A DNA stretch of 64,000 nucleotides from JAEVLT01 sp964484065 (GCA_964484065.1 CAZAEW010000002.1:248001-312000), one strand, 5' to 3'. Shown: positions 51,475 through 61,037, counted from the first letter of the stretch. Notes: generated from the sequence alone by a model not told the origin. A program made the numbers and translations.

Positions 51475-51499
51475 TCCCCATTTAATGGGGATTTTTATT
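51473..51499 (+). terminator. Terminator of panBCD
   Basis: A perfect 9-bp stem (51473-51481 with 51485-51493) is followed by T-rich DNA; it begins at the panD stop. Confidence 0.88.
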
Positions 51500-51596
51500 T
51501 TCCAAGTATGATTAAAAAGATATAAATTCAATAGATTCTTTCTCTTTTTACCGATTTTATGATACCTTTTGTTATGTGAAGGTAAGGTGCTTAAAC

Positions 51597-54392
51597 ATGT
51601 TAAATCGATTTGTTGTTGTTGATTTAGAGACAACAGGAAACTCGCCCAAAAAAGGCGATAAAATTATTCAAGTGGCAGCGGTAGTGGTGGAGGACGGGCA
51701 AATTACGGAGACTTTTTCATCGTTCGTGAATCCCTGCCAGCCAATCCCTGCTTTTATTGAGGAATTGACAGGAATTAATGATGAAATGGTCAAGAATGCT
51801 CCGCTTTTTTCTGAAATTGCCCCAAAGGTCATGTCATTATTGGGAGATACCTATTTTGTCGCCCATAATGTTTTATTTGATTTATCATTTCTTCAGAATG
51901 AATTGACCCAGTCTGGCTATAACGGATTTTACGGACCCCTTCTTGATACTGTTGAAATGGCAAGAATCCTTTATCCGACTGCAGATGGCTATAAGCTTTC
52001 TGATTTAGCAGTACAGGAAAACTTGATGCACGACCGCCCGCATCAAGCGGATAGCGATGCCTTAGTAACGGCTGAGCTCCTTTTGCTGCTTTTAAATAAA
52101 ATATCACAACTTCCCAGGAAAACATTGTCACAGCTTGCAGAGCTTTCTGGAGGATTAAAAAGTGACTTGCAGCAATTATTGTCGGAAATACTGTTGCAAA
52201 AAGAAAAAACAGTGGAAGAGCTGAACGCGGAAATCGAAATTTTTCAAGGGATAGCTTTAAAAAAGATTCAATCCAGGGACATGGGGACGGTCAAGGAAGC
52301 AGTTGCCAGGTTTCCTTTTTTAGACCAGGAAAAAATTGAAATTCTTGAAAAGGCGTTTAAACCTTTCGAAAAGAGGCAAGGACAATTTGTCATGATGGAC
52401 GGGGTATACAATGCTTTTTCAAACCAAAGCCATTTGATTATTGAAGCGGGGACAGGAGTAGGAAAATCGATTGGCTACCTGCTGCCTGCAGCCTATTTTT
52501 CTCATCAAACGGAAACTCAGGTCATTATTAGCACACATACGATTCAACTGCAAGAACAGCTAATACAGAAGGAGATTCCTGTATTGCAAAGGATTGTTCC
52601 ATTTCCAATCACAGCAGTCCTTTTAAAAGGAAAGGAACATTATATAAACTTGGAAAGGTTTAGTCAAACCTTATACGATGATAATGATAATTATGATACA
52701 ATTTTAACCAAAATGCAGATTCTCATTTGGCTTTTAGAAACAGGCACCGGCGATAAAGATGAACTAAATCTATCGAGCGGTGGCCAAATTTACTGGAATA
52801 AAATCAAATTAGATAACACCTCCCGTCAAACAAAAACATGGATGGAGAGAGATTTTTATCTCAGAGCCAAAAAAAAGGCAGAACGGGCAAACTTGATCAT
52901 TACCAATCATTCCTTATTATTAAGCGATCTTAGCACCCAAAATTCAATCTTGCCACAATATAGCTATGCCATTATTGATGAAGGCCATCATCTCGAAAAG
53001 GCAGCTGCAAACTATTTTGGCCGTAAGCTGGATTACTTAGGTTTACGATTGTTTTTTAGCCAGATTGGGCTTTACGAGCAAAAACAGTTATTTTTCCAAC
53101 TGGAGATGCAGGTGGAAAGACTTCAGGATGATCGGGATGAACTGATTCACTCTTTTGAGCTAAACCGGCTGATGGGCGAACTTTTTTACGAGGTGGACGA
53201 GTTTTTTAGACTTACCTCTCTTTATGCACAAAAAAGCCCGGCAAATAAAAAACAACCCCAGCGGTTAAGGGTTCGTTTCAACCCCCGCAGCAAAGAATCA
53301 TCTGCCATGATTTTTTGCGCAGAACGATTGGTATTTTTGCTGAAAGACGTTCATGATCATTTTCAAAAAAGAATCGGCTTAATGGAGAGATATATTCGAT
53401 CCCTTTCGGAGGAACAAAAGAAGGTTCTGATCCAAATGGGTTCCATTTTAGCTGAAATCAAAGAAATTTGGGAAACATTTCAGGAAGCCATCTTAACAGA
53501 GTCGGATAACGTGAAATGGGTGGAGATGGATCTCAGGGCACCGCAGAATGTTACAACCATCACAATGATGCCGCCTTCTGCCGCACATTTTCTTAAAAAG
53601 GATTTGTTTGGAAGCAAGAAAAGTGTCGTGATTACGTCAGCAACCCTAACGGTCAATCAATCCTACCATTATGTTCTCAAAGAATTAGGCTTAGCGGATG
53701 GTTCCATTCATGAATTGAGTATACCATCGCCTTTTAATTATAAAAAACAGGTTCAGCTCCTGATTCCAACGGATTTACCGGAAGTAAATATGGTAGAATT
53801 GGACGAATATGTCATTGCGATAACGGAACATATTATTTCAATTGCAGAGGCAACAAAAGGAAGAATGCTACTGCTTTTTACCTCACATGAAATGCTTAAG
53901 AAAACCTATGAGCTCATTAAAGAGAGCGGCTTTTTAAATGACTTTGCCATTATTGCCCAAGGAATCACAAGCGGCAGCCAAACGAGGCTGACAAGAAATT
54001 TCCAGCGCTATGAAAAGGCTATTTTGCTTGGTACAAGCAGCTTTTGGGAGGGAGTCGATATACCCGGAGAAGATTTATCCTGTTTAGTTATTGTCAGACT
54101 GCCGTTCAGTTCTCCTGATGACCCATACACAGAGGCTAAATGTGAATTAATTAAAAAACAAGGCGGGAACCCTTTTATGGAGTTTTCCCTGCCTGAGGCC
54201 ATCTTAAGATTTAAACAGGGATTTGGAAGACTGATTCGAACAGAAAAGGATCGTGGAATCATCGTCGTTTTTGATAAGAGAATTGTTTCCACAAAGTATG
54301 GCTATGCTTTTTTTAAATCAATACCAGATGTCCCCGTAAAAAAAGGGGGAATTGATGAATTAATTCGGGTCATACAAGAATGGTTATGTTAA
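51597..54392 (+). CDS. dinG: DinG-type exonuclease/helicase
   Basis: An N-terminal DEDD 3'-5' exonuclease domain (about residues 1-165, with VVVDLETTGNSPKKGD and HNVLFDLSFL) is fused to an XPD/DinG-like superfamily 2 helicase. Walker A is EAGTGVGKSIGYLLP near residue 282, the DEGHH box near 460, and motif VI QGFGRLIRTEKDRG near 878. The iron-sulfur cysteine cluster typical of E. coli DinG is not evident, as in Firmicutes DinG, where nuclease activity is reported. ATG 51597 gives 931 aa; GTG 51576 is an alternative. Confidence 0.94.
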   Translation: MLNRFVVVDLETTGNSPKKGDKIIQVAAVVVEDGQITETFSSFVNPCQPIPAFIEELTGINDEMVKNAPLFSEIAPKVMSLLGDTYFVAHNVLFDLSFLQNELTQSGYNGFYGPLLDTVEMARILYPTADGYKLSDLAVQENLMHDRPHQADSDALVTAELLLLLLNKISQLPRKTLSQLAELSGGLKSDLQQLLSEILLQKEKTVEELNAEIEIFQGIALKKIQSRDMGTVKEAVARFPFLDQEKIEILEKAFKPFEKRQGQFVMMDGVYNAFSNQSHLIIEAGTGVGKSIGYLLPAAYFSHQTETQVIISTHTIQLQEQLIQKEIPVLQRIVPFPITAVLLKGKEHYINLERFSQTLYDDNDNYDTILTKMQILIWLLETGTGDKDELNLSSGGQIYWNKIKLDNTSRQTKTWMERDFYLRAKKKAERANLIITNHSLLLSDLSTQNSILPQYSYAIIDEGHHLEKAAANYFGRKLDYLGLRLFFSQIGLYEQKQLFFQLEMQVERLQDDRDELIHSFELNRLMGELFYEVDEFFRLTSLYAQKSPANKKQPQRLRVRFNPRSKESSAMIFCAERLVFLLKDVHDHFQKRIGLMERYIRSLSEEQKKVLIQMGSILAEIKEIWETFQEAILTESDNVKWVEMDLRAPQNVTTITMMPPSAAHFLKKDLFGSKKSVVITSATLTVNQSYHYVLKELGLADGSIHELSIPSPFNYKKQVQLLIPTDLPEVNMVELDEYVIAITEHIISIAEATKGRMLLLFTSHEMLKKTYELIKESGFLNDFAIIAQGITSGSQTRLTRNFQRYEKAILLGTSSFWEGVDIPGEDLSCLVIVRLPFSSPDDPYTEAKCELIKKQGGNPFMEFSLPEAILRFKQGFGRLIRTEKDRGIIVVFDKRIVSTKYGYAFFKSIPDVPVKKGGIDELIRVIQEWLC

Positions 54393-54532
54393 AATGGGTA
54401 TCGTTATAAACATCAGGATGGATGAATCAGCTGCTCACGTACTGAAAATCAAATCTTTCCAAGAAAATGATTCATTAAATGGACAAAAAGTTTGATAAAT
54501 CAGTATCTTTAGGTAGCCAAATTGTTTTCACC

Positions 54533-54541
54533 TGATATAAT
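54533..54541 (+). promoter_or_regulatory. Extended -10 promoter before ypmA
   Basis: TGATATAAT is an exact extended -10 (TGnTATAAT), 73 nt before ypmA. The -35 is weak. The rest of 54393-54613 holds no gene I can support. Confidence 0.5.
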
Positions 54542-54613
54542 GTTTTAGTAGCATCCTTTGTTAACCAAGCAGCTTACTTAAATTATTATGTAATTAAAGG
54601 TGGAATTTTCTAT

Positions 54614-54784
54614 ATGGAAGCGAATATTGAAATTCTTTCAACAGTTAAAATCCAGAATAACCCCGATTTATATAAAATTGTGGATACTTTAAACCGAACC
54701 TTAAATGAAAAAAATCTCAAGTTTGGTCTTGCTTTAGATCACGAAGACCAAAATAAGGCGATTTTTACCATTTATCATACATAG
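54614..54784 (+). CDS. ypmA: DUF4264 family small protein YpmA
   Basis: A 56-aa ORF beginning MEANIEILSTVKIQNNPDLYK and ending FTIYHT. Composition suggests a small alpha/beta soluble protein. Size and position between dinG and ypmB match B. subtilis YpmA. An AAAGGTGG site lies about 11 nt before the ATG. Function unknown. Confidence 0.8.
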   Translation: MEANIEILSTVKIQNNPDLYKIVDTLNRTLNEKNLKFGLALDHEDQNKAIFTIYHT

Positions 54785-54798
54785 AGAAGTGTAAAAAA

Positions 54799-55272
54799 AT
54801 GAAAAAATGGATTATTTTAATCAGTGGAATCGTCATTATAATGGCCGGAATTTTAATCAGCGTATATTTACGGGCCATCGAACCAATTAATAATGCTGAG
54901 AAAAAAGCGGTAGCCATGGCCGAAAAAAAAGTTCATATTCGCAAAGTAGATAAATTTCACGTCTATCATGGAAATGAAACCGTTGATGTGATTGAGGGTA
55001 AGGATAAAAAGGGTAATAAAATTATTGTTTGGATACCTGAAAAAAGTAAGCAAGTGATTGTTAAAAAAGCAAGCAGCGGCTTAACAGAGCAGGAGGCCAT
55101 CGGGAAGCTTGAACAATCTGTTCACCCCAAAAAAATTATTTCCGTCCGCCTAGGAATGGAGAAAAATATTCCATTTTGGGAGATCTACTACACCTCTGAT
55201 AATAATTTAATAAATTATTATTATATACATTTTCAAACAGGCGAATGGTTAAAAAAGATTGAAAATTTATAG
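54799..55272 (+). CDS. ypmB: DUF5590/PepSY-type membrane protein YpmB
   Basis: A 157-aa protein with an N-terminal transmembrane anchor (about residues 4-24) and an extracytoplasmic part with PepSY-like folds (the GLTEQEAIGKLEQSVHPKKI segment, then a terminal IHFQTGEWLKKIENL). It follows ypmA by 14 nt and precedes aspB, as in B. subtilis. The ribosome binding site is weak (GAGAAGTG). Function unknown. Confidence 0.85.
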   Translation: MKKWIILISGIVIIMAGILISVYLRAIEPINNAEKKAVAMAEKKVHIRKVDKFHVYHGNETVDVIEGKDKKGNKIIVWIPEKSKQVIVKKASSGLTEQEAIGKLEQSVHPKKIISVRLGMEKNIPFWEIYYTSDNNLINYYYIHFQTGEWLKKIENL

Positions 55273-55300
55273 TATTTTTTAGAGAATGGAGGAATTTAGC

Positions 55301-56488
55301 ATGGAAGTTAAACTAGCGAAGCGGGTATTGTCTCTTACCCCGTCAACCACTTTGGCCATAACAGCAAAGGCAAAAGAATTAAAAGAGCAAGGAGTAGATG
55401 TGATCGGTCTTGGAGCAGGGGAACCGGATTTTAATACACCTCAGCATATTATTGAAGCGGCATATAAATCAATGATTGAAGGGCAGACCAAATATACTCC
55501 GTCTGCCGGGCTGCCAGCCTTAAAAAAGGCTATCATTAAAAAATTCCAGGATGACCAGGGAATTGAGTACCAGCCGGGTGAAATCATTGTCGGCAACGGA
55601 GCAAAACATGTTCTGTACACATTATTTCAGGTGATCCTGGATGAGGGCGATGAAGTCATCATTCCGACCCCGTACTGGGTAAGTTATCCGGAGCAGGTTA
55701 AATTAGCCGGAGGGAAGCCAGTTTATGTAGAAGGAATTGAAAGTAATCACTTCAAAATTACTGCTCAGCAATTGAGGGAAGCTATAACCGAGAAAACAAG
55801 AGCTGTCATTATTAATTCACCTAGCAATCCTACTGGTGTTTTGTACACGTCAGAAGAATTGCTTGAATTAGGTAAAGTATGCCTTGAAAAAAATATTTTG
55901 ATTGTCTCGGATGAAATTTATGAAAAGCTGATCTACGGCGGTAATAAGCATGTATCAATTGCACAGTTGTCTCCTGAATTAAAAGAACAAACGATCATCA
56001 TTAATGGTGTGTCAAAGTCTCATTCTATGACAGGCTGGAGAATTGGTTACGCTGCTGGTAATGCTCAAATTATCAAAGCGATGACGAATCTTGCCAGTCA
56101 CAGCACATCAAACCCGACAACTTCTGCCCAATATGCGGCAATTGCTGCATATACCGGTTCACAGGAACCGGTAGAAGAAATGCGCAAGGCTTTTGAACAA
56201 CGATTAAATATTATTTATGATAAACTGGTTTCAATTCCAGGTTTTTCATGTGTTAAACCGCAGGGTGCTTTTTACTTGTACCCTAATGTTAAGGAAGCTG
56301 CAAAATTAACTGGATTTAATACCGTTGATGAATTTGTCGGAGCACTGCTCGTTGAAGCAAAAGTGGCGGTTGTACCTGGTTCTGGATTCGGTACTCCTGA
56401 TAATATTCGCCTTTCATATGCGACTTCATTGGAGCTTTTAGAGAAAGCGATTGAAAGAATCCGCACGTACGTAACTGAAAAAATGTAA
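55301..56488 (+). CDS. aspB: Aspartate aminotransferase AspB
   Basis: A class I PLP-dependent transaminase. LGAGEPDFNTPQHI is near residue 37, NSPSNPTGVLYT near 170, VSDEIYEKLIYGG near 200, and the PLP lysine in NGVSKSHSMTGWRIGYAAGN near 233. ATG 55301, following GGAGG, gives 395 aa; an in-frame ATG at 55286 lacks a site. The enzyme links aspartate to oxaloacetate. It is closed by a terminator. Confidence 0.95.
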   Translation: MEVKLAKRVLSLTPSTTLAITAKAKELKEQGVDVIGLGAGEPDFNTPQHIIEAAYKSMIEGQTKYTPSAGLPALKKAIIKKFQDDQGIEYQPGEIIVGNGAKHVLYTLFQVILDEGDEVIIPTPYWVSYPEQVKLAGGKPVYVEGIESNHFKITAQQLREAITEKTRAVIINSPSNPTGVLYTSEELLELGKVCLEKNILIVSDEIYEKLIYGGNKHVSIAQLSPELKEQTIIINGVSKSHSMTGWRIGYAAGNAQIIKAMTNLASHSTSNPTTSAQYAAIAAYTGSQEPVEEMRKAFEQRLNIIYDKLVSIPGFSCVKPQGAFYLYPNVKEAAKLTGFNTVDEFVGALLVEAKVAVVPGSGFGTPDNIRLSYATSLELLEKAIERIRTYVTEKM

Positions 56489-56493
56489 AAAAT

Positions 56494-56525
56494 AAAAAGT
56501 CTGCCTCTGCAGGCTTTTTATTTTA
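56494..56525 (+). terminator. Terminator after aspB
   Basis: An 11-bp stem (56494-56504 with 56509-56519, one G-U pair) with a CTCT loop runs into T-rich DNA. Confidence 0.88.
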
Positions 56526-56560
56526 CAATTTCTTTCACCTTAACCGGAAGTTCATGTTCA

Positions 56561-56569
56561 TGGTATACT
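56561..56569 (+). promoter_or_regulatory. Extended -10 promoter of dnaD
   Basis: TGGTATACT is an extended -10, ending only about 20 nt before the dnaD ATG. The start of transcription would fall at or just before the ribosome binding site. Confidence 0.45.
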
Positions 56570-56589
56570 GTAATGGAGGTGTTCTGAAG

Positions 56590-57291
56590 ATGAAAACTTA
56601 TTTTTTAGCCTGGCTTCAGGAAGGGAACATCACCATTCCTGCTTTTCTTGTTTCCCATTATAGAAATATTGGGCTTAATGAATATGAACTTATGCTTATG
56701 ATCCATGTGCTGTCATTCTTAGAAAAAGGCAATGAGTTTCCTACACCGAAAGAGTTATCTGCCCGGATGACGATTTCTGATTCTGAGTGTACGGACATTT
56801 TGAGAAAACTTATCCAAAGTGGATTCATTGAAATAATAGATGGTTATACAACGGAAGGGATTCGCTGCGAAAAATACTCCTTAAAACCGTTGTGGGAAAA
56901 ATTGGCCGAGCAATTTTTGGCAGAACAGCACACAGAGCAAAACCAACATCAACAATCAGAGGAAACCGATTTATACTCCTGCTTTGAAAAGGAATTTGGA
57001 CGGCCATTATCTCCGTTTGAATGTGAAACACTTGCGATGTGGATGGATGATGACCGCCATGATCCCGGGATTATAAAAGCGGCATTGCGTGAAGCGGTTA
57101 TGTCGGGTAAATTGAATTTTCGTTATATTGATCGTATCTTATTTGAATGGAAGAAAAATGGAATTAAAACTATTGAACAAGCAAAAAATCAAGGAAGAAA
57201 ATTCCGCCAAAAACAATCGCAGGGCAGGAAAAATCAGGAGGATGCACAGCCCTCAACGCCTATTCCTTTTTATAATTGGCTTGAACAATAG
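56590..57291 (+). CDS. dnaD: Replication initiation protein DnaD
   Basis: DnaD helps load the helicase at oriC and at restart sites. The N-terminal winged-helix domain (about residues 1-100) is followed by the DnaB_2/DnaD C-terminal domain with FGRPLSPFECETLAMW and the YIDRILFEW motif (YxxxIxxxW) near residue 183. ATG 56590, after GGAGGTG, gives 233 aa; an upstream open frame to 56554 is not supported. It is 80 nt ahead of nth. Confidence 0.95.
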   Translation: MKTYFLAWLQEGNITIPAFLVSHYRNIGLNEYELMLMIHVLSFLEKGNEFPTPKELSARMTISDSECTDILRKLIQSGFIEIIDGYTTEGIRCEKYSLKPLWEKLAEQFLAEQHTEQNQHQQSEETDLYSCFEKEFGRPLSPFECETLAMWMDDDRHDPGIIKAALREAVMSGKLNFRYIDRILFEWKKNGIKTIEQAKNQGRKFRQKQSQGRKNQEDAQPSTPIPFYNWLEQ

Positions 57292-57298
57292 TTTGAAA

Positions 57299-57328
57299 GA
57301 AACGAGAGAAAATGTTTCTCTCGTTTTC
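57299..57328 (+). terminator. Terminator after dnaD
   Basis: A perfect 12-bp stem (57300-57311 with 57315-57326) with a three-base loop has T residues after it. Confidence 0.88.
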
Positions 57329-57371
57329 TAAATGAATCGAATGATTTTTGATAACGATTGCAGGTGATATG

Positions 57372-58034
57372 ATGTTAAACAGCACACAAATCCGTTTTTG
57401 CCTCGATAAAATAGGAGAGATGTTTCCTGAAGCGCATTGTGAGTTAATTCATTCAAATCCTTTTGAATTGGTGATTGCTGTGTCACTTTCGGCACAATGC
57501 ACGGATGCCCTTGTTAATAAAGTAACGAAAGAACTATTTAAAAAATATAAAACGCCTGAGGACTTTCTAGAGGTTCCTCTTGAAGAATTGCAAAATGATA
57601 TTCGGTCGATCGGTCTTTATCGGAATAAGGCAAAAAATATCCAGGGACTTTGCAAGCTGCTCTTAGACGAATATAACGGCCAGGTTCCCAAGACCCAAGA
57701 TCAATTAACAAAGCTCCCGGGTGTGGGCCGTAAAACAGCAAACGTAGTCCAATCCGTGGCATTTGAGATTCCTGCCATTGCTGTAGATACCCATGTGGAA
57801 AGAGTCAGCAAGCGGCTTGGAATCTGCCGCTGGAAGGATTCCGTTTTGGAGGTTGAGAAAACCTTAATGAAGAAGGTTCCAAAAGAGGAATGGGGGATTA
57901 CGCATCATCGGCTGATTTTTTTCGGCCGCTACCATTGTAAAGCCCAAAATCCTCAATGTGAAATATGTCCTTTACTTGAATTATGCAGGGAAGGGAAAAA
58001 AAGAATGAAAGGGAAGGTACCTGCAAATGGATGA
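57372..58034 (+). CDS. nth: Endonuclease III
   Basis: Nth is a DNA glycosylase/AP lyase for oxidised pyrimidines. The helix-hairpin-helix LPGVGRKTANVV is near residue 115, with the catalytic Asp in AVDTHVERVSKRLG, and the [4Fe-4S] ligands as CKAQNPQCEICPLLELC near 188-204. The start is one of two adjacent ATG codons (57369 or 57372) after CAGGTGAT. Length 220 aa. It overlaps ypoC by 8 nt. Confidence 0.95.
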   Translation: MLNSTQIRFCLDKIGEMFPEAHCELIHSNPFELVIAVSLSAQCTDALVNKVTKELFKKYKTPEDFLEVPLEELQNDIRSIGLYRNKAKNIQGLCKLLLDEYNGQVPKTQDQLTKLPGVGRKTANVVQSVAFEIPAIAVDTHVERVSKRLGICRWKDSVLEVEKTLMKKVPKEEWGITHHRLIFFGRYHCKAQNPQCEICPLLELCREGKKRMKGKVPANG

Positions 58035-58368
58035 TTCTCTTTCAAAATTAATGGATACATGGCATCAAGTAAAAAGGGAAATAGAAGAGCTGCATCGGCA
58101 GCGGAAAAAAGAAGGAACAGAGGAAGTTACAAAAAAAGGAATTGATTTATTTATTCAATTTTTGTTTTTAAGCAATGACAAGCCGTACAGTTTTCACGAT
58201 TCACCTCCCCTCGATGATTTAGAGGTTAAGCCTGTTAACTTAAAAGAACGGTTGGATTTTATTCTAGCAAGGCCAAGTCTGTTCCCGTCATATATTCAAT
58301 TATGTGAATTGATGGTGGAGCAGGAAAAACTGTTTGCCAAAAAAATGATTAAAAAAAAAGGCGTCTAA
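58027..58368 (+). CDS. ypoC: YpoC family protein
   Basis: A 113-aa soluble, charged protein with a helical N-terminus (MDDSLSKLMDTWHQVKREIEELH) and the FLSNDKPYSFHDSPPLD segment. Its position after nth, overlapping it by 8 nt, matches B. subtilis YpoC. Function unknown. Its last codons lie in the shared terminator with convergent ponA. Confidence 0.8.
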   Translation: MDDSLSKLMDTWHQVKREIEELHRQRKKEGTEEVTKKGIDLFIQFLFLSNDKPYSFHDSPPLDDLEVKPVNLKERLDFILARPSLFPSYIQLCELMVEQEKLFAKKMIKKKGV

Positions 58369-58393
58369 TCCAATGAAGGATTAGACGCTTTTT
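58361..58393. terminator. Bidirectional terminator between ypoC and ponA
   Basis: A perfect 11-bp stem (58361-58371 with 58378-58388) is flanked by an A run on the left and a T run on the right, so it can serve both convergent genes. Confidence 0.92.
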
Positions 58394-61000
58394 CTATCTG
58401 GTAAAGTACCGGCTGATAATTCCGGCGGCTCCAGTTTGGGTAGTTGTATTATTCGTGTTTGAACCGTTTTGGCCATTCTGTGTATCCGTTCCATTGCCGT
58501 TACCTCCCTGAGTAGCCCCTCCTCCAGTACCAGCGCCAGGAGTTGTTGGTGTTCCACCAGTATTCCCTTGAGTTCCGGTATTTTGATCCGTGTTTGTATT
58601 GGTCTTGGAATTATTCCCTTGATTGTTATCTGTCGCCCCCGGGACAGCCACGCTGGCTGTCGCAGGGTCGCTAGTGTTTCCGCCACTGATAGCTGTTATC
58701 GTGAATGTATATTTTCCTCCCGCTTTCGGATTGGAAATCTTCAACCCGGTTTCCGTTGTTGTTGTAAGCTTTTGTGCTGCCCCGCCATCAACCGAAACGC
58801 TGACATCATACTGAACATTCTTTCCTGTCGTATTGTTGTAATTCCAAGTGAGCGTGATTTGATTTTGAGCTTGATCATAGCGCGCTGATGCATTGATTGG
58901 TGCACTTAACTTGGAATACTTGGTTGAAACATTAGTCGGTGCATGGCCTTTTACGGCGTACTCAATTTGCACTTCACTGTCAGGTGTGTAATCACTTGCC
59001 AATACAGGCGGCATTGATCCTTTTTCAATTCGAACCTTTTGTACACTTTTAGGCATTGTAAAATCAGGTGTGTTGGTGCCTTTTGATACATATGACATTA
59101 AGTTTTTGAAGATCAATTGGGCAATCTTTTGATTATCGCCTTGTTTGATCGGAGTCTTTCGATCAGGATAACCCGTCCAGATCGAAGCCGTGTAATTGGT
59201 TGTATATCCTGTAAACCAAGCATCGGGGACATCCTTGCTGTTTCTAATACCCCATTTTTTCAATTCATCGTCAGAGTAATTTGTCGTTCCGGTTTTACCG
59301 GCAATGTTTAACCCGGGTACATTCGCTGATACACCTGTACCAGGAGAAACAAGGACACTTTTTAACATATCCGTAATCATAAAGGCAGTTGAATCTTTCA
59401 TAGCAAGCTTCGTTTCTGGAGTTGTATTGATTTCTGTGCCGTCACGAAGCTTAATCTTTTTAATGGCATATGGTTTTGTATAGAAACCGTTATTTCCAAA
59501 TGCGCTGTAGGCGCCTGCCATTTCAAGCGGTGACACTCCGTCACGGAGACCGCCGATTGCATATGACTCAAATACCTCTTTAAGCGGAATGCCTAAATTG
59601 TTGGCAAACGTTTTGGCTTTGTCCGTGCCAACCTGCTGCAAGGTTTGAACTGCCGGTGAATTTCGTGACAGCTGCAGGGCAGTACGAATGGTCATTTTAC
59701 CCATGTATCGATTGTCCCAGTTTCCAAAATCGACCCCTGAAGAATACTTAACCGGTTTATCATCAATCATTTGGTAAGTGCCCCAATTTAAGTACTCGAT
59801 GGCAGGACCGTAGTCCAGGATTGGTTTGATGGTGGAACCCGGCTGGCGTCTCGTATCAATCGCATAGTTGAACCCGCGTTGTACCTGCTGATTTCTTCCT
59901 CCGCCGATCGCGCGGATTTCTCCTGTTTTTGTGTCAAGGAGGGTGATACCGGCTTGAAATTGTTCATCCGGATATTTGATATAATTATTCGTATTTAGAA
60001 TTTGGTAAACTTGTTTTTGCGCATTTGAGTCGACCGTTGTATAAATGGTTAATCCATCGGTAAAAATATCATAGTCACTGGTTTTTTTCACTTCATCGAT
60101 CACTTCATCAACAAAGGAGTCAAACGGTTTTTCATCTATCTGACTTTCGTTAACCAGCCCGTCGGTAACAGGGACTTTTATGGCATTTTCATACTCACTT
60201 TTTGAAATAAAACCATGCTGGTACATTAAACTGAGTACAATGTTCCGTCTTTTTTCAGCTAATTCCGGAGATTTTTTTGGATTATAATTATTAGGGCTTT
60301 GCGGCAGCCCAGCTAGCATTGCTGCTTGCGGGAGTGTCAGCTCTTTTAAAGATTTACCATAATAAGCCTTGGCTGCGGTGGCCACACCGTTGCTGTTTTC
60401 AGAAAAATAGATCTTGTTGACGTACATTTCAAATATTTGATGCTTCGTATATTTTTGTTCGAGCTGATAGGCGAGCCATGCTTCTTCGACTTTCCTTCTT
60501 AACGTTTTTTGCGGTGATAAAAACGAATTTTTTACTACCTGCTGCGTAATCGTACTGGCACCTTCACTGCCAAAGCCGTGTTGAAAATTGGCCAATACGG
60601 CGCCGCCAAGTCGGACAAGGTCGATCCCGTGGTGCTGATAAAAGCGGTAATCCTCTGTCGCTAAAAAGGCGTCTTCTACAACCTTTGGAATATCTTTATA
60701 AGCTACATATTCTCTATTTGCTGCCCCAACTTCTGCAATTAAGTTTCCATCTTTATCTAAAATCTTTGATGAGACAGGGTCTTTCAATAATTTTGGATCA
60801 AGCTTGGGAGCATCTTTAACTAAATAGGCGAATGATGCCACTCCTGCTAACATACCGACGATTCCTAATGCGACAAGAGAGAGCAAAATCTTTTTAAACA
60901 TGCTGAGAGATTTTTTCTGGCTCTTTTGCTGTTTATTTTGTTTGCCAGCGTCGTTGAGCTGCTTGCGGCGCTCCTCTCGTGTCTTGTATTGATCTGACAT
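58394..61000 (-). CDS. ponA: Class A penicillin-binding protein 1 (PonA)
   Basis: A bifunctional peptidoglycan glycosyltransferase/transpeptidase. It has a basic cytoplasmic N-terminus, a transmembrane helix (about 38-60), a GT51 domain with ATEDYRFYQHHGID at 114-127 and EGASTITQQ near 147, and a transpeptidase domain with active-site S389-T-I-K392, SRN at 445-447 and KTG at 569-571. A fibronectin type III-like region (about 690-785) and an Asn/Thr/Gly/Gln-rich tail (about 790-868) close the 868-aa protein. It lies downstream of recU, as in B. subtilis. Confidence 0.96.
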   Translation of the reverse strand: MSDQYKTREERRKQLNDAGKQNKQQKSQKKSLSMFKKILLSLVALGIVGMLAGVASFAYLVKDAPKLDPKLLKDPVSSKILDKDGNLIAEVGAANREYVAYKDIPKVVEDAFLATEDYRFYQHHGIDLVRLGGAVLANFQHGFGSEGASTITQQVVKNSFLSPQKTLRRKVEEAWLAYQLEQKYTKHQIFEMYVNKIYFSENSNGVATAAKAYYGKSLKELTLPQAAMLAGLPQSPNNYNPKKSPELAEKRRNIVLSLMYQHGFISKSEYENAIKVPVTDGLVNESQIDEKPFDSFVDEVIDEVKKTSDYDIFTDGLTIYTTVDSNAQKQVYQILNTNNYIKYPDEQFQAGITLLDTKTGEIRAIGGGRNQQVQRGFNYAIDTRRQPGSTIKPILDYGPAIEYLNWGTYQMIDDKPVKYSSGVDFGNWDNRYMGKMTIRTALQLSRNSPAVQTLQQVGTDKAKTFANNLGIPLKEVFESYAIGGLRDGVSPLEMAGAYSAFGNNGFYTKPYAIKKIKLRDGTEINTTPETKLAMKDSTAFMITDMLKSVLVSPGTGVSANVPGLNIAGKTGTTNYSDDELKKWGIRNSKDVPDAWFTGYTTNYTASIWTGYPDRKTPIKQGDNQKIAQLIFKNLMSYVSKGTNTPDFTMPKSVQKVRIEKGSMPPVLASDYTPDSEVQIEYAVKGHAPTNVSTKYSKLSAPINASARYDQAQNQITLTWNYNNTTGKNVQYDVSVSVDGGAAQKLTTTTETGLKISNPKAGGKYTFTITAISGGNTSDPATASVAVPGATDNNQGNNSKTNTNTDQNTGTQGNTGGTPTTPGAGTGGGATQGGNGNGTDTQNGQNGSNTNNTTTQTGAAGIISRYFTR

Positions 61001-61037
61001 TATTAAGTTCCTTCCTTTCTAAACCTGTCGAAATCCA

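Noticed and set aside
54394..54495. A 33-codon ORF directly after the dinG stop.
   Set aside because: No ribosome binding site and no recognised family; likely chance.
58469..58888. Plus-strand frame opposite the ponA tail.
   Set aside because: Antisense shadow of the repetitive tail; no ribosome binding site.
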